This document shows, piece by piece, positions 8,966 through 18,679 of a stretch of DNA of 64,000 nucleotides (position 1 is its first letter; each line of letters starts with the position of its first letter). Made by a program: the position numbers and the translations under genes. The stretch lies in assembly GCA_910585965.1 (NCBI GenBank), contig CAJUHH010000003.1, positions 62,001-126,000 of the forward strand. Reading direction: 5' to 3'. The stretch is from an uncultured Lachnospiraceae bacterium. GTDB lineage: Bacteria; Bacillota; Clostridia; Lachnospirales; Lachnospiraceae. Below the pieces are notes generated by a model. It was not told the origin of the DNA. It did no database searches and saw only the letters and a list, made by a program, of their open reading frames with translations.

Positions 8966-9319
8966 ATGGATGGAGAAGTGAGGATGGGAATGAATCAGTA
9001 TCGGGGAAAAGGGATGAAAAAAGGGGAAAAAGAGGGAAAGCCGAAGCAGGCGATCGCGCTTTCTTATGATCCGGACGAGGAAGCGCCCCGGGTTATAGCA
9101 AGCGGCCGGGGGGCTTTGGCAGAAAGGATCATTGAACGGGCGAAAGAATCGGATGTGCCGGTTCATCAGGATGATAAACTGGCAGACACGCTTTCACGCC
9201 TGGAGATCGGGGATATGATACCGCCGGAATTATATGAAGTGGTGGCGGAAATACTTGTTTTTGTAGACGCTATGGATAAAATTAAAGCGAAAATGGATCA
9301 AAAAGGAAAGAAGCATTGA
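8966..9319 (+). CDS. FlhB/EscU cytoplasmic-domain-like protein (YlqH type)
   Basis: 117-residue soluble protein resembling only the C-terminal cytoplasmic domain of the flagellar/type III export switch FlhB. Visible: AIALSYDPDEEAPRVIASG, then AERIIERAKESDVPVHQDDKLADTL, the usual FlhB-C core. The transmembrane part is absent and so is the self-cleaving NPTH motif. It follows the FliK-like gene, as in B. subtilis ylqG-ylqH. Start uncertain (ATG 8966, 8984 or 8990). A flagellum-independent role is likely but unknown. Confidence 0.8.
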   Translation: MDGEVRMGMNQYRGKGMKKGEKEGKPKQAIALSYDPDEEAPRVIASGRGALAERIIERAKESDVPVHQDDKLADTLSRLEIGDMIPPELYEVVAEILVFVDAMDKIKAKMDQKGKKH

Positions 9320-9681
9320 ATAAAAGGGCAGTAGGGAAAAAGTATGAAGAAATGGCCTGCCAGTATCTGGAAAGCGAGGGAATGAAGATTTCGGAGAAGA
9401 ATTTTCGGTGCCGTCAGGGAGAAATTGACGTAATCGGATTCCATGAAGGATATCTGGTGTTCGTAGAAGTAAAATATAGGGCGGAAAATGCAGGCCATGC
9501 GGCAGAGGCCGTGACGGAAGCAAAGCAAAGGAAGATATGCCGGACAGCGGATTATTATCGGTACCGCCATGGGATCGGAGAGGACAGGGCCATGCGGTAT
9601 GATGTGGTCGCCATGCAGGGGACAGAAAATGATCTGCGCATTGACTGGTATAAAAATGCTTTTTTCCATAGATTCCGATAG
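9316..9681 (+). CDS. YraN/UPF0102 family nuclease-fold protein
   Basis: 121 residues, TTG start overlapping the previous stop by four bases. It has the restriction-endonuclease-like motif of the family: E36 and D38 in QGEIDVIG, then E51-V-K53 in FVEVKYR. The family is widespread next to rnhB; a DNA repair or recombination role is suspected but its reaction is not established. The tail shows the usual R/Y-rich segment. Confidence 0.9.
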   Translation: MNKRAVGKKYEEMACQYLESEGMKISEKNFRCRQGEIDVIGFHEGYLVFVEVKYRAENAGHAAEAVTEAKQRKICRTADYYRYRHGIGEDRAMRYDVVAMQGTENDLRIDWYKNAFFHRFR

Positions 9682-9692
9682 AAAGGCATGGT

Positions 9693-10553
9693 GTGAATAT
9701 GGATCTGCAGAGCATCAAAAGAAAGGGGACGAGCGAAGTCCTGAAAAGGAATGTTTCCCGGGGGGTGGAATATCTGACGTTTCCCTCCCTGGAAAAGACA
9801 GGGATTGTCAGCCATCTTTTTTCCACCCGCATCGGCGGGGTGAGTGAGGGGATCTATGCTTCCATGAATCTGAGCTATACGAGGGGGGACCGGAAAGAAG
9901 CGGTGGATGAAAACTTTCGGAGAATCGCGATGATCATGGGGCGGGAAATTTCGGATTTTGTATTGTCCGACCAGACGCATACGACGAATATCCGCAAAGT
10001 CACGGAAGAAGACAAGGGAAAGGGAATTACTGCCAAGAAGGATTACCGCGATGTGGACGGATTGATAACGAATGAGAGGCATATGATACTGGCTACTTTT
10101 TATGCGGATTGTGTGCCGCTTTTTTTGGTGGATAAAAAACACCGCGCCATCGGCCTGTCCCATTCCGGATGGAAGGGAACGGCAGGACGTATGGGGGCAT
10201 GCACGCTCCGGAAGATGAAAGAAGCTTATGGAACGGAGCCGGAAGACGTGGAAGTCGGGATCGGGCCTTCGATCTGCGGGGACTGCTACGAGGTCGGAGA
10301 GGATGTGGCCGATGTTTTTGCCGCAGAGTTCCCTGGCAAAATACAAAACGAAATACTTATTAAAAAAGAAGGCGGGAAATACCTTTTGGACCTTTGGAAA
10401 GCGAATGCGTATATTTTTCGGACGGCGGGCGTCCCAGAGGAGCAGATCAGCATAACGGATATCTGTACCTGCTGCAATCCCGATTATCTTTTTTCCCATA
10501 GGGCAAGCCAGGGGAAGCGGGGAAATCTGGGAGCCTTTCTTTGCCTACTTTAA
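9693..10553 (+). CDS. pgeF: YfiH/PgeF family polyphenol oxidase-like / purine nucleoside phosphorylase protein
   Basis: Member of the multicopper-polyphenol-oxidoreductase-like (DUF152/LACC1) family, whose characterised members act on purine nucleosides or in peptidoglycan editing. The zinc-site motifs are visible in order: SDQTHTTN, TFYADCVPLF and HSGWKGT, then GPSICGDCYEVG. About 286 residues, the family length. Start is GTG 9693 six bases after GAAAGG, or ATG 9699. It probably ends the rplS-side operon. Which activity it has cannot be told from the sequence. Confidence 0.88.
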   Translation: MNMDLQSIKRKGTSEVLKRNVSRGVEYLTFPSLEKTGIVSHLFSTRIGGVSEGIYASMNLSYTRGDRKEAVDENFRRIAMIMGREISDFVLSDQTHTTNIRKVTEEDKGKGITAKKDYRDVDGLITNERHMILATFYADCVPLFLVDKKHRAIGLSHSGWKGTAGRMGACTLRKMKEAYGTEPEDVEVGIGPSICGDCYEVGEDVADVFAAEFPGKIQNEILIKKEGGKYLLDLWKANAYIFRTAGVPEEQISITDICTCCNPDYLFSHRASQGKRGNLGAFLCLL

Positions 10554-10627
10554 GAAAATCTTAAAGAAATTCCTATATATGCCTTAAAAAAATAAAGATA
10601 TATTTATGAACATGAAAGGACGATATT

Positions 10628-11320
10628 ATGGCGGCAATACTTGTATGCGACGATGATAAGGAAATTGTGGATGCAATCGAGATTTACCTGATGCAGGAAG
10701 GATATGAGGTATATAAAGCTTATGACGGGGAACAGGCTCTCAAAGTATTGAAGGAAAAAGACATCCATCTTTTGATTATCGATGTGATGATGCCCAAACT
10801 GGACGGCATCCATGCCACGCTGAAAATCAGGGAATACAGCAGTATTCCGATTATTATTTTATCCGCCAAATCGGAGGATACGGATAAGATTCTGGGCTTG
10901 AACATAGGGGCGGACGATTATGTGACAAAACCGTTCAATCCGTTGGAACTTGTGGCAAGAGTGAAATCAAATCTGCGCAGATATACGACGCTTGGGAACC
11001 TGAATACGGAAAATAATGCCTTGTTCCGTGCCGGGGGACTTTGCATCGATGATGATACGAAAGAAGTAACGGTGGATGGGGAAAGCGTCAAACTGACTCC
11101 TATCGAGTACAACATCCTGCTTCTTCTTGTGAAAAACCAGGGGAGAGTTTTTTCTATCAACCAAATCTACGAAAGTATATGGAACGAAGAGGCGATCGGA
11201 GCGGATAACACGGTGGCCGTGCATATCAGGCATATCAGGGAAAAGATCGAGATTGATCCGAAAGAACCCAGATATCTTAAGGTAGTATGGGGGGTAGGAT
11301 ACAAAATAGAAAAGCAATAG
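10628..11320 (+). CDS. OmpR/PhoB-family response regulator
   Basis: 230 residues. Receiver domain with acidic pocket D8-D10, phosphoacceptor D52 (LIIDVMMPKLDG) and the conserved lysine in DDYVTKPF. The C-terminal winged-helix DNA-binding domain ends in RYLKVVWGVGYKIEK, typical of the OmpR family. It is 25 bases upstream of a histidine kinase and surely its partner. The signal and regulon are unknown; no resistance or transport genes are adjacent to suggest one. Confidence 0.95.
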   Translation: MAAILVCDDDKEIVDAIEIYLMQEGYEVYKAYDGEQALKVLKEKDIHLLIIDVMMPKLDGIHATLKIREYSSIPIIILSAKSEDTDKILGLNIGADDYVTKPFNPLELVARVKSNLRRYTTLGNLNTENNALFRAGGLCIDDDTKEVTVDGESVKLTPIEYNILLLLVKNQGRVFSINQIYESIWNEEAIGADNTVAVHIRHIREKIEIDPKEPRYLKVVWGVGYKIEKQ

Positions 11321-11345
11321 GGAAACAAAATGAGGGAGGAACGGG

Positions 11346-13847
11346 ATGAAAAAGAAACCCTTAAAGGAAAATACGAGGAAGATTTTGCTGGCTGTACAAC
11401 ATGTATTGATCGTGGCGGCAGCAGTTTCCATATTGGTTGTACTGACCGGGTCCAGCGTTATGCTGACTGGCGTGGATGAAAATTACAGCTATAGCATGGA
11501 TGTGGGGGAAAAGGAAAAATCCTATGAAGACTCCATGTTGTTCAATCATATATTCGGGAGAGGGGTTACGGACGTGGCTCGTATGGCGGCGGTTCGTTCC
11601 CAAATGGAAACGGAAGGGCGTTTTGACGGCAGAAAAATCATCGATGTGGCGACTTTTTATTACCGTTATGGGGATTTGCCGGACAAATATGTAACAGCGA
11701 AGTATTATCTGGAAGATTTGATTAAATGGGGGCAATACGGGCTGGAATACGAAGACAGGTGGTTTACGGGAGAACAGGCGGATCAATTTTTAAGCAGGAC
11801 GAGCACCTATACAAGAATCGATTACAGCTCGGGAAATCTTCCCGGAGGAATCCTGACACCTTTTAATGCTCAGCTTGGCGAATATACGGAAGAATACAGT
11901 GTATCGGCTAACGGGCTGGAAAACGGGGAATTCTATAGGGATGATACGAGCGCGACCGTGCTTTTTAACCGATATCAGACCGTGGATAAAAAGAATATCG
12001 AGGACTATACTGGAACATGGGAGGATTATAAAGATCTTTGCCAGTATGTACAGGAAACGGCTACAACCCTTTCCGGCAATTACCAGGAATATTTAAAATA
12101 TAAGGAATTTTATGATGTCGATCATTCGAATTTAAGGTTTTATATTATAAAGAATATTGGAGACCAAAAGGAAATATATACGAATCTGTCTTCCCGCACG
12201 CTTTCAGAAGAAGAAGCGGACAGACAGTTCAAGTCCTATGGGAAATATTTATATTTCAGCCCGGAAGATATGAAATATGACACCAATACTCTGTTGGAAG
12301 AAAAAACGGTACGGCATGTATTCAATGCTTTTGAATATGCCTACCCGGAAACAATGAAAGTCTGGATCGGGGTGGATACTTCCTATGCGGCGGATGATGT
12401 TTATATCCAGGGAATGAAAGGGTACGAAAGCTATATGCCTTATTATTGGCAGCTGATCGGATTTGCTTTCGCATGCATTTGTGCCTGGCTGCTCCTTTTG
12501 ATTTATCTGACAGTTACGGAAGGACGCTTTGTCGATGAAGAAGGGAATCTGTCCATCCGCTTGAAAGACATCGACCATATACCTACGGAATGCATGGTGC
12601 TTGCTGCGGTCTTGCTGGTAGGAGGAATCATTGTGACTTTCACTTATATTTATGATTCCATGGCGCATGAATTTTATTATGAAACATGGTTTGCCGTTGC
12701 GGCCGGAGGCGTTGTTTTTATTTGCGAGCTGTTGTTTACTGGATTTTATTATAGCCTGGTGCGGAGACTGAAAGCGGATAACTTATGGAAGGAAAGCCTG
12801 GTCTTTAAAGCAGCGGTGAGCGGCAGGGCGGCAGCATGGAAAATTTATGATAACGGCGATGTGATCGCAAAATCCTGGCTTCCTTATCTCGTATTCCTTA
12901 TTGTCAATTTGATCCTCGTTCTTTTCGGATGGAAAGGAATTGCCATTGCGGCTGTCTTTGATCTTGCTTTCGGGGTATTGATCTACCATAATACAAAAGA
13001 CAGGCAGCGCATTGTGGAAGGAATTGAGAAAATAAAGGAAGGTGACTTTAAACATAAGGTAGATGAGGATCATCTTCATGGCGATAATCTGGCATTGGCC
13101 CGAGCAGTCAACAGCATCGGCGAAGGCATACGAGTAGCGGTAGAAACGAGCATGAAGGACGAACGGCTGAAAGCGGATTTGATTACGAATGTATCCCATG
13201 ACATTAAGACGCCCTTGACTTCCATCATTAACTATGTGGATTTGATTAAAAGGGAAAATATAGAAAGCGAGAAGGTAAAGGGATATGTGGAGGTGCTGGA
13301 TACCAAATCCCAGCGGTTAAAGCAGCTGACCGATGATCTGGTAGAGGCATCCAAGATTTCTTCGGGCAATATTTCCCTTCAGTGGGAGAGAATTAATCTG
13401 GTGGAACTGGTGAACCAGACGATCGGGGAGTTTTCGGAAAAATTCGAGCAGAAAAATTTATCCCCCATGATCCAATATACGAAAGATTCCATGTATATCG
13501 AAGCGGACAGCAGAAGGATCTGGCGGGTAGTGGAAAATTTGTTCAATAATATCGTCAAATATGCCATGGAAGGAACACGGGTCTATATCGATATGGCCGA
13601 TTTGTCCGATGCCGAGGGAAAGAAATATGTGGAATTTTCCTTAAAAAATATTTCCGCCCAGCCGCTGAACATTAATGCGGAGGAACTGACGGAACGCTTT
13701 ATCCGGGGCGATGTGGCGCGAAGCACGGAAGGAAGCGGCCTCGGCCTGTCCATAGCGAAAAATCTGACAGAAGCCCAGAATGGAACATTCCAGATTATAC
13801 TGGACGGGGATCTGTTCAAGGTAGTGTTGACGTTCTTTCTATTATAA
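11346..13847 (+). CDS. Membrane sensor histidine kinase
   Basis: 833 residues, large for its class. One transmembrane span at the N-terminus (about 15-40), then roughly 330 residues predicted outside the membrane, then a cluster of about five spans (about 365-540), a HAMP-like linker, and a standard kinase core. The phosphorylated histidine is H618 in NVSHDIKTPLTS; the N box (NLFNNIVKYA) and G box (GSGLGLSI) are intact. The extracytoplasmic domain is not one I recognise. It forms a pair with the regulator immediately upstream. Confidence 0.93.
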   Translation: MKKKPLKENTRKILLAVQHVLIVAAAVSILVVLTGSSVMLTGVDENYSYSMDVGEKEKSYEDSMLFNHIFGRGVTDVARMAAVRSQMETEGRFDGRKIIDVATFYYRYGDLPDKYVTAKYYLEDLIKWGQYGLEYEDRWFTGEQADQFLSRTSTYTRIDYSSGNLPGGILTPFNAQLGEYTEEYSVSANGLENGEFYRDDTSATVLFNRYQTVDKKNIEDYTGTWEDYKDLCQYVQETATTLSGNYQEYLKYKEFYDVDHSNLRFYIIKNIGDQKEIYTNLSSRTLSEEEADRQFKSYGKYLYFSPEDMKYDTNTLLEEKTVRHVFNAFEYAYPETMKVWIGVDTSYAADDVYIQGMKGYESYMPYYWQLIGFAFACICAWLLLLIYLTVTEGRFVDEEGNLSIRLKDIDHIPTECMVLAAVLLVGGIIVTFTYIYDSMAHEFYYETWFAVAAGGVVFICELLFTGFYYSLVRRLKADNLWKESLVFKAAVSGRAAAWKIYDNGDVIAKSWLPYLVFLIVNLILVLFGWKGIAIAAVFDLAFGVLIYHNTKDRQRIVEGIEKIKEGDFKHKVDEDHLHGDNLALARAVNSIGEGIRVAVETSMKDERLKADLITNVSHDIKTPLTSIINYVDLIKRENIESEKVKGYVEVLDTKSQRLKQLTDDLVEASKISSGNISLQWERINLVELVNQTIGEFSEKFEQKNLSPMIQYTKDSMYIEADSRRIWRVVENLFNNIVKYAMEGTRVYIDMADLSDAEGKKYVEFSLKNISAQPLNINAEELTERFIRGDVARSTEGSGLGLSIAKNLTEAQNGTFQIILDGDLFKVVLTFFLL

Positions 13848-13873
13848 CTATTTTAAAAATAATGTAACTTAAA

Positions 13874-13908
13874 AAACCGCCTCAGGTATTCGGTGCCGAA
13901 GGCGGTTT
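13874..13908 (-). terminator. Terminator of prs (between convergent genes)
   Basis: Stem AAACCGCCT / AGGCGGTTT. Read on the minus strand it is followed by a run of T, so it ends prs. The hairpin may also stop the kinase transcript coming from the other side, but that side lacks a T-run. Confidence 0.75.
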
Positions 13909-13917
13909 CGCTGTTAT

Positions 13918-15105
13918 TTATAAAACAACTTCTTCCCGATTGTTGTATTTTGCCAGCAGTTCATGGATTTTTTCCGTAGGAGTGGAAACATTGGCCATGG
14001 AAGAGTCATGGTTCATAAAATCAATAATGGAAGCGAGGAATTTGCTCATGTCAGCCTCTACATAATAAGGGCGGCTTTTCAGCTCCGGGGGCTGATAGGT
14101 CAGGTTCGTTGTCACGACCTTGTCGAAATAGCATTTCTCATAAGCTTTATCAAAGGCAGAAAGCCCGTCGGTAAACAAACCGAAGGTGCAGCAGATAAAC
14201 ACTCTTTTCGCATTCATGGATTTCAGCTGTTTTGCCGTATCCAGCATGCTTCCGCCGGAAGAAATCATATCGTCAATGATAATGACATCTTTTCCGTCAA
14301 TATTATCGCCCAAGAATTCATGGGCAACGATAGGATTTTTCCCGTTGACGATCGTGGAATAGTCCCTGCGCTTATAAAACATGCCCGTATCCACGCCGAG
14401 CACATTGGCAAAATAGACAGCCCGGTCAAGCGCGCCCTCGTCGGGGCTGATCACGACGGTATGGTATTTATCAATGATCAGATCCTCTTCGGTATGCAAA
14501 AGGGCCCGGATAAACTGGTAAGGAGGCGTAAAATTATCGAAACCGGAGAGAGGGGCGGCATTCTGCACCCTTGGGTCATGTGCGTCAAATGTAATAAAAT
14601 TGGATACTCCCATACGGCTTAGTTCTTCAATGGCATAAGCGCAGTCCAAAGATTCCCTTCCGTTCCTCTTATGCTGTCTTCCTTCATATAAAAAGGGCAT
14701 GATCACATTGATTCGGTGGGCTTTTCCATATGCTGCGGCGATGAGCCGTTTCAGATCCTGATAGTGGTCGTCCGGGGATTTATGGTTGACATAACCGTTC
14801 ATTTTGTATGTAATGCTGTGATTGCAGACATCTACGAGAAAGAATACGTCCTTCCCGCGGATAGATTCATGGAACGCTCCCTTTCCTTCCCCGGTGCCGA
14901 AGCGGGGGCAGGAAGCTTTGGCAAGATAATTGTCTTCTACATAACCCTGAAAAGCGGGATCGTTTTTGGCGAGATTATTTACTGTCTTTCGGAATTCTAC
15001 CAAATAGTGGTTGACACGGTCTGCCAGCTTTGCGGCGGACTCCGTGGCAACAATCTTCAGAGGGGCAACTGGTATAGCAGCCTCCAGTTCATGTAAATTA
15101 GGCAT
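13918..15105 (-). CDS. prs: Ribose-phosphate pyrophosphokinase
   Basis: Makes PRPP from ribose 5-phosphate and ATP, feeding purine, pyrimidine, NAD, His and Trp synthesis. 395 residues, a long form seen in Clostridia versus about 315 for the classical enzyme, with an extra N-terminal segment. The PRPP-binding loop is DVIIIDDMISSGGSM; the flexible-loop region YEGRQHKR and the THDPRVQ-like FDAHDPRVQ are visible. It is transcribed divergently from the radical SAM gene at 15251. Confidence 0.93.
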   Translation of the reverse strand: MPNLHELEAAIPVAPLKIVATESAAKLADRVNHYLVEFRKTVNNLAKNDPAFQGYVEDNYLAKASCPRFGTGEGKGAFHESIRGKDVFFLVDVCNHSITYKMNGYVNHKSPDDHYQDLKRLIAAAYGKAHRINVIMPFLYEGRQHKRNGRESLDCAYAIEELSRMGVSNFITFDAHDPRVQNAAPLSGFDNFTPPYQFIRALLHTEEDLIIDKYHTVVISPDEGALDRAVYFANVLGVDTGMFYKRRDYSTIVNGKNPIVAHEFLGDNIDGKDVIIIDDMISSGGSMLDTAKQLKSMNAKRVFICCTFGLFTDGLSAFDKAYEKCYFDKVVTTNLTYQPPELKSRPYYVEADMSKFLASIIDFMNHDSSMANVSTPTEKIHELLAKYNNREEVVL

Positions 15106-15192
15106 ATTGACCTCCGTGTTGTTCGAATCTTCCGTTTTTTTGTCAAAAAGAAAAAGCGGAACTATATATCTTCATTTATATCATTCCTGGTA

Positions 15193-15221
15193 GTGACACG
15201 TCAAGGAAATTCTAGTAGAAT
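15193..15221 (+). promoter_or_regulatory. Sigma-A-like promoter of the DUF512-der run
   Basis: GTGACA (15193-15198), 17 bases, TAGAAT (15216-15221). A GAGGAGGAAAAG Shine-Dalgarno lies before ATG 15251. Confidence 0.55.
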
Positions 15222-15250
15222 ATAGATGGACATGGACGAGGAGGAAAAGC

Positions 15251-16582
15251 ATGAAAAAAAAAGGCCATATTATAAAGCACACGTCAGAAAACGGCATTGC
15301 ACGGGAAATGGGAATAGAAGCCGGAGACAGGCTGCTGCAGATTAACGGGGAGGAAATTACGGATATTTTTGATTATCAGTATCTGGTTCAGGACGAATAT
15401 ATAGAAGCATTGGTAGAAAAGGCAGACGGCGAGCAGTGGCTGCTGGAAATTGATAAAGAGTACGGGGAAGACTTAGGGGTCGAATTCGAAAATGGTTTGA
15501 TGGATGAATACCGCTCCTGCCATAACAAATGTATTTTCTGTTTTATTGACCAAATGCCGCAGGGAATGCGGAAAACTCTTTATTTTAAAGACGACGATTC
15601 CAGGCTTTCTTTTTTGCAGGGGAATTATGTGACGCTGACCAATATGTCGGACCATGATATCGATCGTATTATTAAATACCATCTGTCGCCGATCAATATT
15701 TCCTTCCAGACGACGAACCCCGAATTAAGATGCCGGATGCTGAATAACCGTTTCGCAGGGGAAGCCCTAAAAAAAGCGGACAGGTTTTACGAAGCAGGAA
15801 TTACGATGAACGGGCAGATCGTGCTTTGCAAGGGAGTGAATGATAAAGAAGAGCTGGAACGGACGATTTCGGACCTGGCTGGTTATCTGCCGGTGCTGGA
15901 GAGCGTATCCGTAGTTCCCGTCGGCCTTTCCCGGTACCGGGAAGGGCTGTATCCCCTGGAGCCATTTACAAAGGAAGATGCCAGGGAGGTGCTCAAGACC
16001 GTCCATCGGTGGCAGGAAAAGCTGTATCCCCTGCATGGGCTGCATTTTATCCATGCCAGCGATGAATGGTATATCCTGGCGGAAGAAGAACTGCCAAAAG
16101 AGGATCGCTACGACGGGTATTTGCAGCTGGAAAACGGCGTGGGAATGCTTCGGCTTTTGCAGGATGAGTTCGGGGAAGCGATGGAAGAGGCGAAAAGAAA
16201 TAAGGAAAGAATCCTTACGTGTACAAGAACTCTTTCCCTTATTACCGGAAAACTGGCTTATCCCTATATTCTTTCCATGGCAGAGCAAATGATGGAGGCT
16301 TTTGATTTCCTCCAGATCAGGGTATTTGGAATCACCAATGAATTTTTTGGGGAACGCATTACCGTATCCGGGCTTTTAACCGGGCAGGATATAAAAAAGC
16401 AGCTGAGAGGGAAAGATCTGGGAGAATGTATTCTGCTTCCGGAAAATGTGCTGCGCAGCGGGGAAAACATTTTTCTGGACGATATGACGGTGGAAGAGCT
16501 GGAAAAGGCTTTACAAGTCCGGGTAGATATTGTAAAATCAAGCGGACGTGATTTTGTAAATGCTATATTAGGAAATAGCTGA
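15251..16582 (+). CDS. PDZ / radical SAM / DUF512 protein
   Basis: 443 residues. An N-terminal PDZ-like segment (GIEAGDRLLQINGEEI) is followed by the radical SAM cysteines C90, C94 and C97 (CHNKCIFC), then FQTTNPELRCRMLNNRFAG and a C-terminal DUF512 region. The family is conserved in Clostridia and often lies just upstream of der, as here (30 bases to the der ATG). The iron-sulfur cluster and SAM cleavage are inferred from the motif; the substrate is unknown. Confidence 0.9.
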   Translation: MKKKGHIIKHTSENGIAREMGIEAGDRLLQINGEEITDIFDYQYLVQDEYIEALVEKADGEQWLLEIDKEYGEDLGVEFENGLMDEYRSCHNKCIFCFIDQMPQGMRKTLYFKDDDSRLSFLQGNYVTLTNMSDHDIDRIIKYHLSPINISFQTTNPELRCRMLNNRFAGEALKKADRFYEAGITMNGQIVLCKGVNDKEELERTISDLAGYLPVLESVSVVPVGLSRYREGLYPLEPFTKEDAREVLKTVHRWQEKLYPLHGLHFIHASDEWYILAEEELPKEDRYDGYLQLENGVGMLRLLQDEFGEAMEEAKRNKERILTCTRTLSLITGKLAYPYILSMAEQMMEAFDFLQIRVFGITNEFFGERITVSGLLTGQDIKKQLRGKDLGECILLPENVLRSGENIFLDDMTVEELEKALQVRVDIVKSSGRDFVNAILGNS

Positions 16583-16612
16583 AGCCTGAAACGGAAAGGC
16601 GGGAGGTTGGAA

Positions 16613-17947
16613 ATGAAAAAAAGAAAAAAGCCGATTGTGGCAGTGGTAGGAAGGCCCAATGTGGGGAAATCCACGCTGTTTAATGCATTGGCCGGAGAAA
16701 GGATATCGATCGTAAAAGACACTCCGGGCATTACGAGGGACAGAATTTATGCGGATGTCACATGGCTGGGCACATCATTTACGCTGATCGATACGGGGGG
16801 CATTGAGCCGGACAGCAAGGATATTATCCTGTCGCAGATGCGGGAACAGGCGCAGACCGCTATCGACACGGCAGACGTGATTCTGTTTATGACCGATGTC
16901 AAACAGGGGCTGGTGGACGCGGATGCAAAAGTGGCGGATATGCTGAGGCGTTCGAAAAAACCGGTGGTTTTGGTCGTCAATAAAGTGGATGATAATAAAA
17001 AATATATAGCAGATGTTTATGAATTTTATAATCTTGGAATCGGGGATCCGCATCCCATATCATCGGTAAATAAACTAGGGATCGGGGATATGCTGGACGA
17101 AGTCATTTCCCATTTTGATAAAACCGAGGCAGAAGAGGAAGAGGATGATCGGATCCGGGTGGCCATCATCGGGAAACCTAATGTGGGAAAATCTTCTATC
17201 ATTAACCGCCTGATCGGAGAAAACCGTTTGATCGTGTCGGATATTGCCGGAACGACCAGGGATGCCGTGGATACGGAGGTAAAATATAAAGGAAAAGAGT
17301 ATATCTTTATTGACACCGCCGGGCTGAGGCGCAAAAATAAAATCAAAGAAGAGCTGGAAAAGTATATGATCATACGGGCGGTCAGCGCCGTGGAACGCGC
17401 TGATATTGCGGTACTCGTGATCGATGCCATGGAAGGGGTGACGGAACAGGATGCCAAAATCGCCGGAATCGCCCATGAACGCGGCAAAGCAGTCATCGTG
17501 GCGGTCAACAAATGGGATGCCGTTGAGAAGGACAACCATACAATGAAAAAATTCACCGGCCGGATCAGGGAAATATTGTCCTTCATGCCATATGCCGAAA
17601 TCCTTTATATTTCTGCGATCACTGGACAGCGTCTGCATAAACTGTATGAAACGATCGATATCGTCAACGAAAACCACTCCATGCGCATAGCAACGGGGGT
17701 TTTAAACGAGATCATGGCAGAAGCGGTCGCTTTGCAGCAGCCGCCCTCCGACAAGGGAAAAAGGCTCAGGCTCTATTATATCACCCAAGTATCGGTGAAG
17801 CCTCCTACCTTTGTTATTTTTGTCAACGACAAGGATCTGATGCATTTTTCTTATACGCGGTATATCGAGAATCAGATCAGGGAGGCTTTCGGGTTCCGGG
17901 GGACGCCTTTGAAATTTTTTATCAGGGAAAGGAAGGAGAGTCGGTAA
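16613..17947 (+). CDS. der: Ribosome biogenesis GTPase Der (EngA)
   Basis: Tandem-GTPase factor for 50S subunit maturation. Two complete G domains: GRPNVGKST with DTGG and NKVD, then GKPNVGKSS with DTAG and NKWD; a KH-like C-terminal domain ends with PLKFFIRERKE. About 444 residues, normal length. ATG 16613 sits six bases after GGGAGG; the TTG at 16607 abuts it and is less likely. plsY follows immediately. Confidence 0.97.
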   Translation: MKKRKKPIVAVVGRPNVGKSTLFNALAGERISIVKDTPGITRDRIYADVTWLGTSFTLIDTGGIEPDSKDIILSQMREQAQTAIDTADVILFMTDVKQGLVDADAKVADMLRRSKKPVVLVVNKVDDNKKYIADVYEFYNLGIGDPHPISSVNKLGIGDMLDEVISHFDKTEAEEEEDDRIRVAIIGKPNVGKSSIINRLIGENRLIVSDIAGTTRDAVDTEVKYKGKEYIFIDTAGLRRKNKIKEELEKYMIIRAVSAVERADIAVLVIDAMEGVTEQDAKIAGIAHERGKAVIVAVNKWDAVEKDNHTMKKFTGRIREILSFMPYAEILYISAITGQRLHKLYETIDIVNENHSMRIATGVLNEIMAEAVALQQPPSDKGKRLRLYYITQVSVKPPTFVIFVNDKDLMHFSYTRYIENQIREAFGFRGTPLKFFIRERKESR

Positions 17948-17948
17948 A

Positions 17949-18602
17949 GTGGAGCGGATCTTATGTTTGGCGATCGGATATTTGTTCGGGCTGTTTCAGA
18001 CCGCATATATCTATGGCAGGATGCATGGCATCGATATTCGGCAGCATGGAAGCGGCAATGCCGGAACGACCAATACTTTGCGGGTGCTGGGAACAAAAGC
18101 CGGGCTTATTGTTTTTGCCGGGGACGTGTTGAAATGTGTATTGGCGGTCGTGGTTTGTTCGGTTTTGTTTGGAAAAAAATACCCGGAAATGGTTTATTTA
18201 TGGAAAATGTATGCGGCGGCCGGGGCGATCCTGGGCCATAATTTCCCATTTTACCTGAATTTTAAAGGCGGAAAAGGGATTGCAGCCACAGCAGGGCTTC
18301 TCCTATCCTTCCATCCGGCATTTTTAGCGGTCGGCGTAGTGATGTTCTTCGGCACTTTTTTGACCACTCATTATGTATCCCTGGGGTCGCTGCTCGTATA
18401 TGCGGCCTTCCTGATACAAATCGTCGTATCCGGGCAGACGGGATTTTTTGCAAGCATGAAACAGGGGAATTTATGGGAGCTGTATGGGATTGCGGCATTT
18501 TTAACGGTCATGGCATATTATAAGCACCGGGAAAATATCAAGCGTCTTCTGAAAGGAGAAGAACGAAGAACTTATCTTTTTAAGAAACAAAGCGACAAGT
18601 AA
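17949..18602 (+). CDS. plsY: Acyl-phosphate:glycerol-3-phosphate acyltransferase
   Basis: Integral membrane enzyme that acylates glycerol 3-phosphate at the start of phospholipid synthesis. 217 residues, five or so hydrophobic spans, with the cytoplasmic loop motifs GSGNAGTTN and GHNFPFYLNFKGGKGIA. GTG start one base after the der stop. The next gene, gpsA, supplies its substrate, so this is the standard der-plsY-gpsA arrangement. Confidence 0.96.
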   Translation: MERILCLAIGYLFGLFQTAYIYGRMHGIDIRQHGSGNAGTTNTLRVLGTKAGLIVFAGDVLKCVLAVVVCSVLFGKKYPEMVYLWKMYAAAGAILGHNFPFYLNFKGGKGIAATAGLLLSFHPAFLAVGVVMFFGTFLTTHYVSLGSLLVYAAFLIQIVVSGQTGFFASMKQGNLWELYGIAAFLTVMAYYKHRENIKRLLKGEERRTYLFKKQSDK

Positions 18603-18679
18603 GAAGATGGAAAAGAGGGGGATGTGCTGTGCATACCCCCTGCATGGAGCGCCGCGCGAGCGGCAGAATGAGAGGAAAT

